A stretch of DNA of 19,570 nt from an uncultured Solirubrobacterales bacterium (GTDB taxonomy: Bacteria; Actinomycetota; Thermoleophilia; Solirubrobacterales; Solirubrobacteraceae): contig CAJBXY010000032.1 in assembly GCA_903959665.1 (NCBI GenBank), positions 1 through 19,570 on the forward strand. Reading direction: 5' to 3'. Of the stretch, positions 14,491-19,570 are shown piece after piece. The stretch's first letter is position 1, and every line of letters begins with the position of its first letter. The position numbers were made by a program, and so were the translations under genes. A model generated the notes under the pieces. It had not been told where the DNA came from and did no database searches. It saw only the letters and a list, made by a program, of their open reading frames with translations.

Positions 14491-15939
14491 ATGCCCGGTC
14501 GCGAGCGGATCGAAACAGAGCTGGTTGTGGTCGGCGCCGGCGCAGCCGGACTCTACGCTGCCCTGAACGCCGCTTCACTGGGCGCCAGCGTGACGGTAAT
14601 CAGCGCTACTCCGTTGGCTCAGACGGCAAGCTACTGGGCGCAGGGAGGGCTCGCCGCCGCGCTCGGTGACGACGACTCGCCTGCGCTCCACTTAGCCGAC
14701 ACCGAGCGCGCCGGGCGCGGGTTGGTGCGCCGCTCGGCGGCCGAGATCCTCGTCAACGAGGCGCCCGAGATGATCGCCGACCTGCAGCGGATCCGAATGC
14801 GCTTCGACGCCGACAGCGACGGCGAACTCGCGCTTGGCCTTGAAGGCGGCCATTCGCGGCGGCGAATCGTCCACGCTGGCGGCAGCTCTACCGGGCGGCG
14901 CCTGGCGCGCCAACTCTCCGCCGCTCTGGTGCGTGAGCCGCGCGTGACGATCCTTGAAGGCAGGCGCGCGAGCAATCTCTGGACCGAGGACGGCCGCGTT
15001 GTCGGCGTCGTCTGCGAGGACGGCCTAGCAGTGGCTGCGCGCGCCGTGATCATCGCAACCGGCGGCGCTGCGGCGCTCTGGCAGCGCACGACAAACCCAC
15101 CAGGCTCGATCGGGATCGGCATCACGCTCGCCCGCGCTGCTGGCGCTGCGGTCGCCGACCTCGAGTTTGTGCAGTTCCACCCGACCGCCGTGACCGGCGT
15201 CCGAGGCCGCGAGGGTTACCTGATCAGCGAAGCGATCCGCGGCGAGGGAGCAACGCTGATCGGCCCCGACGGTGAACGGTTTGTAGATGAGCTGGCGCCG
15301 CGAGACGAGGTCGCCCGTGCGATCTGGTCGGTGCTTGAGCAGCACTCGGTCGATTCGGTTGGCCTCGACATGCGAGCCGTCGACGCCGGTCGTTTCCCAA
15401 ATATTGCCGAGGCGCTGCGACAGTCGGGGCTCGATCCGAGCAGTGAGCTTATTCCGGTCGCACCTGCCGCGCACTACATGATGGGCGGCGTCGTCAGCGA
15501 CCTCGATGGCGCGACCAACGTGCCCGGCCTCTATGTGATCGGCGAGAGCGCCTGCAGCGGCCTGCACGGCGCCAACCGACTCGCCTCGAACTCGCTCTCC
15601 GAATGCATGGTCTTCGGCGCCAGGGCGGCACGGAAGGCACTAGACGAACCGGCCGCTGCGGCCGGTAAGCCACCGACCAGCGTTGCGCTCGAGCTGCCGT
15701 CGCAGGCCACGCGCGAGGCGATGTGGCGAAATGCGGGACTAATTCGCGATCGCGCCGGGCTTGAACTGCTGCTCGATGATCCGTACCCGTTGGCAGCACT
15801 GGTCGCGCGCTGCGCGCTTGCGCGCGAGGAGAGCCGTGGAGCCCACTGGCGCAGCGATTTCCCCGCGCTGGAACCTAGGCTCGACCTGAACCATGCAGTG
15901 ATTAGCGGCCCAGAACCGGCCTTTGAAGAGTGGCAGTAG
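14491..15939 (+). CDS. nadB: L-aspartate oxidase
   Basis: A flavoprotein that oxidises L-aspartate to iminoaspartate, the first step of de novo NAD synthesis. Motifs: FAD-binding VVGAGAAGLYAALNA (13-27), SYWAQGGLAAAL (47-58), GGHSRRRIVHAGG, EFVQFHPTAV, SEAIRGEGA, and the HYMMGG segment. The frame opens at 14416, but the ATG at 14491 is chosen because it directly precedes the FAD fold and avoids overlap with the deacetylase gene. At 482 residues it is shorter than E. coli NadB (540), the missing part being in the C-terminal helical domain. nadA and nadC are not adjacent. A -10-like TACGGT at 14476-14481 lies nine bases upstream of the ATG, but the start lacks a clear ribosome site. Confidence 0.95.
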   Translation: MPGRERIETELVVVGAGAAGLYAALNAASLGASVTVISATPLAQTASYWAQGGLAAALGDDDSPALHLADTERAGRGLVRRSAAEILVNEAPEMIADLQRIRMRFDADSDGELALGLEGGHSRRRIVHAGGSSTGRRLARQLSAALVREPRVTILEGRRASNLWTEDGRVVGVVCEDGLAVAARAVIIATGGAAALWQRTTNPPGSIGIGITLARAAGAAVADLEFVQFHPTAVTGVRGREGYLISEAIRGEGATLIGPDGERFVDELAPRDEVARAIWSVLEQHSVDSVGLDMRAVDAGRFPNIAEALRQSGLDPSSELIPVAPAAHYMMGGVVSDLDGATNVPGLYVIGESACSGLHGANRLASNSLSECMVFGARAARKALDEPAAAAGKPPTSVALELPSQATREAMWRNAGLIRDRAGLELLLDDPYPLAALVARCALAREESRGAHWRSDFPALEPRLDLNHAVISGPEPAFEEWQ

Positions 15940-16020
15940 CGCTCCGCCGGTTCGCCGTCTTAACACGAACTACATAGAGCGAGTGTTTCAACCTTCACAT
16001 GGAGGTCGAATACTCGTCTC

Positions 16021-16041
16021 CTGCGTTTATCGCTAACGCAG
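16021..16041. repeat. Inverted repeat upstream of the zinc-knuckle gene
   Basis: CTGCGTT and AACGCAG form a perfect 7-bp stem around a 7-base loop (TATCGCT), 58 bp before the ATG of the next gene. No T-run follows on either strand, so it is more likely a leader hairpin or operator than a terminator. The rest of the 160-bp gap after nadB shows no clear gene or convincing promoter. Confidence 0.5.
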
Positions 16042-16099
16042 ATGCGGGGGTCAATGCGAAGGATCGCAACCCAAACCAAATCAGGAGCTGGAACTGAAC

Positions 16100-16516
16100 A
16101 TGTATCAAGTGAGCAGAGGCATCTACCGCGAACTGTCATCAGAGATCGTCACCGGACGTGAAGGTCATGAGGCCGTTCTTAAGGCAAGCGAGCAGGCAAT
16201 TGAACGGCTCGCCACCGACCGTCACTACTTCGCCGCTCCGGCCCGCAGCCTCTTCCGCGAGATCCGCGTCCACTTCCCGATTCAGTCCCAGGCCCGCGTC
16301 TGGGCTGTCGTGCGTGATTACGTCGCCGCAGCCGACGGGGCGATCGCGCAGCTGACGACGACCGGCCGCGACATCTTCGGGAACCGCCTCCAGTGCCGCG
16401 CAACTACGCGCCGTGGCAGCTCATGCCGGCGCCTTCCGAGCAACGCCAACGGCTACTGCCCGTCGCATCAGCACCTCGCGGTAACTGAAGAGATTGAAAT
16501 CGCTTCAGCCGCTTAG
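16100..16516 (+). CDS. Small protein with C-terminal CCCH zinc-knuckle-like motif
   Basis: A 138-residue protein. Residues 1-90 look mainly helical with a DRHYFAAPARSLFREIRVHF segment. The C-terminal part has C99-x9-C109-x10-C120-x2-H123 within QCRATTRRGSSCRR ... GYCPSHQH, resembling the short DUF5763-type motif seen at the ends of many unrelated bacterial proteins and probably binding one metal ion. The start is the ATG at 16100 with AGGAG 12 bases upstream, longer than ideal. No signal peptide or membrane segment. It stands alone between nadB and a long intergenic region, so context gives no role. I suspect a lineage-specific conserved family, but cannot confirm it. Confidence 0.75.
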   Translation: MYQVSRGIYRELSSEIVTGREGHEAVLKASEQAIERLATDRHYFAAPARSLFREIRVHFPIQSQARVWAVVRDYVAAADGAIAQLTTTGRDIFGNRLQCRATTRRGSSCRRLPSNANGYCPSHQHLAVTEEIEIASAA

Positions 16517-16605
16517 CAGCCTGTAGCGCAGCCTCCAGCAGTGCGGTTCAGGCCCGTCTTGGGCCGGCTCCAATCGACTCCCGTAGCGCTTGCCAGCGCG
16601 GCGAC

Positions 16606-16631
16606 GGTTGTGTGTGATCGCGCACACAACC
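16606..16631. repeat. Perfect 9-bp inverted repeat, possible operator or RNA hairpin
   Basis: GGTTGTGTG (16606-16614) is exactly complementary to CACACAACC (16623-16631). A T-G wobble and a G-C pair can extend the stem to 11 pairs around a 4-base ATCG loop. No T-run follows, so termination is unlikely. As DNA it resembles a dimeric regulator site; as RNA it is a compact stem-loop. Confidence 0.6.
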
Positions 16632-16744
16632 ACTATGTGAGCGCGCTCAGTCCGCTCGCGCCGAAGCGAAAAAGCCCGTTAACACTGCGGCTACGCGCTG
16701 CGACGCTCGCGCACGATTGCCAAAAACCCCCTAATTAGCAGGGA

Positions 16745-16788
16745 AATTTGCGATTTCGGCTGGAATTTGCGACACTTCGCTTAGCGAA
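16745..16788. repeat. Direct repeats plus hairpin upstream of the DUF1802 gene
   Basis: AATTTGCGA occurs at 16745-16753 and 16764-16772, a 19-base period, close to two turns of DNA. Directly after is TTCGC-TTA-GCGAA (16776-16788), a perfect 5-bp stem. The block lies 60-100 bp before the ATG at 16848 and could be a regulator-binding region. Confidence 0.45.
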
Positions 16789-16847
16789 TACCGCTCTTTC
16801 AAGGCAATTAGGCCTGAATTATCGCCGTTTTCGCTGTTTATCTGAAG

Positions 16848-17471
16848 ATGCCAATCGCAATCAAAGAATGGGCCGTCACAGTTCGTGCGCTCTCCGAGGG
16901 CGAACAGCTGCTGATCTTCCGCACCGACGGCGAGAACGAAGATTCGGCGCTCGAACACGATCGCTTCTTCCTCTTCCCCACCTTTGAGCACGCCCGCAAC
17001 GACGTTGTTCGCGGTGCCCACGTCCCCGAGCTGCGCCGCGCCCTCGAGGAGGGTGTTTGGCCCGACGGCGACCCGCCGATCAGCGCATTGACCCAGCCCG
17101 GTGGAATCGAGCAGCCGGATCGCGTCCGCGTCCGTGCTTGGGCGGAGGTCGCGGGCCAGTACACGATCACCAGCCCACGCGCAATCGGTGAGCTCTCGCC
17201 GTTCTACATCTGGACCACCGACTACGCGCAGAAGCGGCTCGGCTGGCGCCGCGGCGCACCGCTCCACGTGACGCTGCTGCGCACCCACCGCATTCCTCGG
17301 CCGGTAACGATCCGCGTGCGCCCCGAACACGACTTCGGGCCTGATTGGCTTGAGATCACACGTGATCTTCCGTTCGAAGGAACCCCTGTTCTTTCGGAGA
17401 TCGAGTTCGGCCGCGTGCAAGACGAGATTGAATCGATCGTCTCCGGTCGCCGCCTCGCCTCGCTCGCTTAG
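16848..17471 (+). CDS. DUF1802 family protein
   Basis: A 207-residue cytoplasmic protein matching the pattern of DUF1802: an N-terminal KEWAVTVRALSEGEQLLIFR strand region, RFFLFPTFEHARND near residue 40, and a central FYIWTTDYAQKRLGWR segment followed by PLHVTLLRTHRI. The family has no established function. The length is close to that usual for the family. The sequence before the ATG is CTGAAG, which is also found before the next gene's ATG and is a weak ribosome site. It is followed 59 bp later by the degenerate-peptidase gene on the same strand, possibly one transcript. The upstream region is rich in palindromes. Confidence 0.85.
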   Translation: MPIAIKEWAVTVRALSEGEQLLIFRTDGENEDSALEHDRFFLFPTFEHARNDVVRGAHVPELRRALEEGVWPDGDPPISALTQPGGIEQPDRVRVRAWAEVAGQYTITSPRAIGELSPFYIWTTDYAQKRLGWRRGAPLHVTLLRTHRIPRPVTIRVRPEHDFGPDWLEITRDLPFEGTPVLSEIEFGRVQDEIESIVSGRRLASLA

Positions 17472-17530
17472 ACCGACCGACGCCATAGAGTCGTTCGACG
17501 GCGAGTCTTCCTGCGGCGCGCCTGCTGAAG

Positions 17531-18280
17531 ATGGCTTGGATCGAGACTCAATCACCCAATTTCGCCGCGCGCCATGCCGAGCTAGATGGCGCAGACGCCG
17601 ATGGCGTGCTGGAGTTGCTTGAGGGCATCCGCGAACAGCTAAGCGAAGTCTTTCCGATCGTGCCGGAGGGCGTGACCGCCGTGATCCATTCCAATTCGGC
17701 GCAGCTTGCGATGGCTCAACCGGTCACCGCCGTGCTGCGGGCCTTAACCGCGCCCGCAAGCCGCCGCTACGTAGCCGGGTGGTACTCAAGAGGCGAGATT
17801 CATCTGCTCGCGCCGCGCCTGCTAAGCGAACGGGCATCAAGCGTTCCCGGGTCGCGCGAGATGCTGATGCTGGCGCCGGCCGCGCTCTACGGCCAGCTCG
17901 TCGTCGGCCTCAGCAACCCTGGATTACCGCCACCGTTTACGCCGCGCTCTTGGCTACACGCGCCCAGCTGGGCTTGGCTCTCCGCCGGCGCCGGGCAATG
18001 GTTCTCCGGCCAGACAGCTCATGCGCGGCCCGCGATCGCGAGTCGGCTGCGCGAAGGCGACCGACCGAGCTTCCCACCGAAGCTGCGTGACGCTCAGCTG
18101 CTTGGCGGAACCGTTTTTGACCTGCTGGCTAGCGAGTCCGGCGAAGCGGCGGCGATCCGCCTAGCTACTGAAGCCCCCGGCGACCCGCGTGAGCTGATCG
18201 CGCGTAACTTCCCAGGCCGCTCGTTGGCCGACACCGAAGGCGTCTGGCGCGCCCATCTCTCGCGCCTGGGCGGGGTTTAG
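17531..18280 (+). CDS. Degenerate MA-type metallopeptidase-like protein (probably inactive)
   Basis: I assign no function. The 249-residue layout resembles bacterial peptidase-MA-like proteins: N-terminal MAWIETQSPNFAARH, a charged first helix, then a strand segment, a central helix at about 112-127 where HExxH should be, a PSWAWLSAGAGQWFSG block (145-160) matching the usual P-x-W-hydrophobic-x-E-G-x-A-x-[YW] phrase, and a C-terminal GTVFDLLASESG ... SLADTEGVWRAHLSRL typical of the family. The zinc ligands are absent: the central helix reads LAPAALYGQLVVG and the third-ligand Glu is replaced (SAGAG). No signal peptide. It follows the DUF1802 gene. The fold assignment is by eye and could be wrong; an unrelated family is the alternative. 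Confidence 0.72.
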   Translation: MAWIETQSPNFAARHAELDGADADGVLELLEGIREQLSEVFPIVPEGVTAVIHSNSAQLAMAQPVTAVLRALTAPASRRYVAGWYSRGEIHLLAPRLLSERASSVPGSREMLMLAPAALYGQLVVGLSNPGLPPPFTPRSWLHAPSWAWLSAGAGQWFSGQTAHARPAIASRLREGDRPSFPPKLRDAQLLGGTVFDLLASESGEAAAIRLATEAPGDPRELIARNFPGRSLADTEGVWRAHLSRLGGV

Positions 18281-18290
18281 AGGCCCTCTA
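18278..18290. repeat. Palindrome joining two convergent stop codons
   Basis: TAGAG-GCC-CTCTA is a perfect inverted repeat. Its left TAG is the stop of the plus-strand gene and its right CTA is the TAG stop of the minus-strand gene. A 5-bp hairpin with a 3-base loop is possible on both transcripts, but no T-run follows. Confidence 0.5.
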
Positions 18291-18683
18291 GGCGCCGACC
18301 AAGGCACCAACGGCCACAACTGCTCCAACCACGGCTACGGCCGCCAGAAGGCCCGCAATCAGCTTCAGCGGCGAAGGCTCGTATGGCTCGCGCCGATCGA
18401 TCATCTCCGACTGCAGCAGGACCTCACGGGCAACCGGCAGCGCCGACTGGGCGACGAGCAGGTCGCGGCGCCCTGCGGCCAGCATGTCGGGCACGTCGGA
18501 GCCGCGTGAGCGCCGCGTGACGCTCGGCACCCCCTCCTCGAGCAGCAGGTTGGCGATCAGCTCAGCTTCGCTCTGATTGCGGCCGCTGGCGACGACGCAG
18601 AGTTGACCTTCGGTGTAGCGCGGATCGATCTTCTCGGCTCTGGCGCGCAGCTCGTCGCGCGTCGACTCGAGCCGCTCAGCCAT
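18288..18683 (-). CDS. DUF2007-like protein with C-terminal membrane helix
   Basis: A 131-residue protein. After a charged N-terminal helix, residues 25-92 (LCVVASGRNQSEAELIANLL ... REVLLQ) match the shape of DUF2007, a small alpha/beta domain described as a putative signal-transducing domain: substrate-facing strand, EAELIANLLLEEGVP helix and a final VAREVL helix. One membrane helix (about 107-129) ends the protein, so it is tail-anchored with the domain inside the cell. Its start overlaps the JAMM peptidase stop by eight bases, indicating co-translation. No partner or ligand is known from sequence. Confidence 0.75.
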   Translation of the reverse strand: MAERLESTRDELRARAEKIDPRYTEGQLCVVASGRNQSEAELIANLLLEEGVPSVTRRSRGSDVPDMLAAGRRDLLVAQSALPVAREVLLQSEMIDRREPYEPSPLKLIAGLLAAVAVVGAVVAVGALVGA

Positions 18684-19077
18684 CGATCTCGACGCCTATC
18701 TCATCGATCGCGCCATCGTCGCCGATCATGAACGAGCGCGCGATTGGCTCAGCATCATCCTCAAGGCCGACGATCAGCCATTCACAGCCAGGCCACCAGC
18801 GCGCGAAGTTTACGTCGGTCTGTGACGGGTAGGGCTCCGAGTGCGTGTGCGAGTGGTAGATCGCTGCCTGCTGGCCGGCCTCCTCGATCTCAAACAGCAG
18901 TGGAGCGAGTTTGGCTCCATCCACCTCGAAGCGGAGCGGGCTGGCCGCAAGGTTTTCAAGTTGATGAACCGAGACGGCGCGGCCCTGATCCAAGGCAACA
19001 AGGCCGCAGCACTCGTTCGGCGCTTCAACGCGAGCGTGTTGGACAACCTGCTCAAGCAGCGCGGAGGCGATGATCAT
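18676..19077 (-). CDS. mec: JAMM/M67 metallopeptidase, Mec-like
   Basis: A 133-residue zinc-dependent isopeptidase. The JAMM site is complete: E22 in PNECCGLV, then H75-S-H77 and S85-x2-D88 in YHSHTHSEPYPSQTD. Small stand-alone bacterial JAMM proteins include Mec of Mycobacterium tuberculosis, which releases cysteine from the carrier protein CysO after CysM has built it there. The cysM 3' end lies only about 280 bp upstream on the same strand with tatA between, which supports this role. The carrier gene is not seen here. Alternatives are other ubiquitin-like/ThiS-type processing peptidases. The upstream ribosome site is weak. Confidence 0.85.
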   Translation of the reverse strand: MIIASALLEQVVQHARVEAPNECCGLVALDQGRAVSVHQLENLAASPLRFEVDGAKLAPLLFEIEEAGQQAAIYHSHTHSEPYPSQTDVNFARWWPGCEWLIVGLEDDAEPIARSFMIGDDGAIDEIGVEIDG

Positions 19078-19118
19078 CGTCGCCCGAGCCTAGCGAGCTG
19101 TTAGCGGGTCGGCGCTGA

Positions 19119-19316
19119 TCAGTCGGTCTTGATGACCGGCTTCTCGTCGATCTCGGTGGCGGCAACGTCCGGCTTGCTTTCACCTGAGATCGAGTCCTTG
19201 AATTCGCGCATCCCCTTGCCGACTGAGCGGCCAACCTCTGGCAGCTTCTTCGGCCCGAGAACAACGAGCGCGATCACCAGGACGATGATCAGTTCCATGG
19301 GTCCAATGCTTGGCAT
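19119..19316 (-). CDS. tatA: Sec-independent protein translocase subunit TatA
   Basis: TatA/E-family protein of 65 residues that oligomerises to let folded twin-arginine proteins cross the membrane. It has the short N-terminal membrane helix (about 7-20, ELIIVLVIALVVLG), the Gly-Pro hinge in LGPKKLPEVGRSVGKG and the following amphipathic helix (GMREFKDSI), then a charged disordered tail. It sits between cysM and the JAMM gene with no tatC in view, so it is a solitary tatA. A promoter-like TAGAAT lies six bases before its ATG, suggesting a leaderless transcript. Confidence 0.93.
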   Translation of the reverse strand: MPSIGPMELIIVLVIALVVLGPKKLPEVGRSVGKGMREFKDSISGESKPDVAATEIDEKPVIKTD

Positions 19317-19322
19317 CGTTCG

Positions 19323-19352
19323 ATTCTACGCGTTCGCCGAAGGAAAAGTGAA
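19323..19352 (-). promoter_or_regulatory. Putative sigma-70-type promoter for tatA (leaderless)
   Basis: On the minus strand TTCACT (19347-19352, 4/6 to the -35 consensus) and TAGAAT (19323-19328, 5/6 to the -10 consensus) are separated by 18 bases. The ATG begins seven bases after the -10 box, about where transcription would start, so the mRNA may be leaderless; no ribosome site is visible. It lies just downstream of the cysM stop. Confidence 0.45.
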
Positions 19353-19357
19353 GCTTC

Positions 19358-19570
19358 TTACCACCAGACGGTCGACTCGAGGTTTTCGACCTCGTCGACC
19401 GGCAGTGTGTAAAGGCCACTTGAGAGGTACTTCCAGCCGTCGTCGCAGACAATGAAGACGACGTTGCCCTCGTCCATCTCGCTCGCAATCCGCACCGCCA
19501 CGCGGGCAATCGCGCCAGATGAAACGCCGGCAAAAAGCCCCTCTTCGTCGAGCAAGCGTCGCGTCCAAAC
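19358..19570 (-). CDS. cysM: CysM-type cysteine synthase, C-terminal 70 residues (runs off window)
   Basis: Only the 3' end is in the window; the frame is open to the right edge. The visible part begins VWTRRLLDEEGLFAGVSSGA, the conserved region of PLP-dependent cysteine synthases where the Ser/Gly-rich segment helps hold the cofactor, and continues with DDGWKYLSSGLY and a C-terminal tail ending LESTVWW. The GWKYLS(S/T)G phrase and the long tail fit the O-phosphoserine-dependent actinobacterial CysM, which uses thiocarboxylated CysO as sulfur donor, more than CysK. The nearby JAMM gene agrees. The PLP lysine lies outside, so activity cannot be judged. Confidence 0.85.
   Translation of the reverse strand, partial: VWTRRLLDEEGLFAGVSSGAIARVAVRIASEMDEGNVVFIVCDDGWKYLSSGLYTLPVDEVENLESTVWW

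Larger units (their letters stand above)
16517..16847. other. Intergenic region rich in palindromes, no gene seen
   Basis: This 331-bp stretch is the longest gene-free part of the window. Open frames in it show no ribosome site or protein-like composition. It contains a short GGCCC/GGGCC hairpin (16551-16565), a 9-bp perfect inverted repeat (16606-16631), a CTAATTAG palindrome (16731-16738), two AATTTGCGA direct repeats and a TTCGC/GCGAA hairpin. The last 120 bp before the DUF1802 gene are clearly more AT-rich than the surroundings, as expected for a promoter region, but I cannot place a convincing -35/-10 pair. Confidence 0.6.

Noticed and set aside
15995..16020. Promoter for the 16100 gene (TTTCAA, 17-base gap, AATACT)
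   Set aside because: Spacing is right but the boxes match only 3/6 and 4/6, which is expected by chance in a gap of this size.
16541..16738. 65-residue plus-strand frame in the intergenic region
   Set aside because: No ribosome site, low-complexity basic composition, and it spans the inverted repeat; no sign of coding.
16731..17555. 274-residue minus-strand open frame
   Set aside because: Opposite to the DUF1802 gene, whose family motifs are clear; no ribosome site or motif on the minus strand.
19326..19568. Alternative 80-residue minus-strand frame at the right edge
   Set aside because: It overlaps the cysM 3' end in another frame and has no family match; the cysM frame carries conserved cysteine-synthase motifs.

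Overview
The window is high-GC, densely coded bacterial DNA with very short intergenic gaps, frequent 1-10 bp gene overlaps (GTGA/ATGA junctions) and several GTG starts. A GuaB3-type IMP dehydrogenase, a type 2 (mycobacterial-style) PyrF, a JAMM protease next to a CysM-type cysteine synthase, a murI-rph-rdgB run and a QGTVEY pilin together suggest an Actinomycetota chromosome. A deep-branching lineage such as Thermoleophilia/Solirubrobacterales is my best guess; that rank is inference. I see no tRNA or rRNA genes, insertion sequences, phage genes or CRISPR arrays.

Layout. (1) 1-7146, all minus strand, is core metabolism and envelope. In transcription order it holds pyrF, a LysM membrane protein, a D,D-carboxypeptidase, a PfkB sugar-phosphate kinase, guaB3, guaA, rplM and the start of rpsI. 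(2) 7222-7362 (+) is a tiny two-helix membrane protein. (3) 7349-11167, minus strand, reads Flp-like prepilin, murI, rph, rdgB and a CDF cation transporter with an enlarged cytoplasmic part. (4) 11261-13425, plus strand, reads a GT4 glycosyltransferase and two different zinc-ribbon proteins, the second membrane anchored with a Thr/Pro tail. (5) 13422-14468 (minus) is an HDAC-superfamily deacetylase, divergent from nadB (14491-15939, plus). (6) 16100-18280, plus strand, reads a small protein with a CCCH zinc-knuckle-like C-terminus, a palindrome-rich intergenic stretch of about 330 bp, a DUF1802 protein and a protein that looks like a catalytically dead MA-type metallopeptidase. (7) 18288-19570, minus strand, reads (in transcription order) the cysM 3' end, tatA, a Mec-like JAMM peptidase and a DUF2007-type protein.

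How the genes fit together. GuaB3 and GuaA turn IMP into GMP, and PyrF makes UMP. MurI supplies D-glutamate, while the DacA-like carboxypeptidase and its coupled LysM protein act on the finished wall. RNase PH and RdgB handle RNA 3' ends and damaged nucleotides. CysM with the JAMM protein points to cysteine synthesis on a protein carrier (CysO), whose gene should lie just outside the right edge. The least explained parts are the zinc-ribbon pair, the orphan pilin, the degenerate peptidase, the 16.5-16.85 kb intergenic region and a terminator-like hairpin pressed against the rplM start codon.
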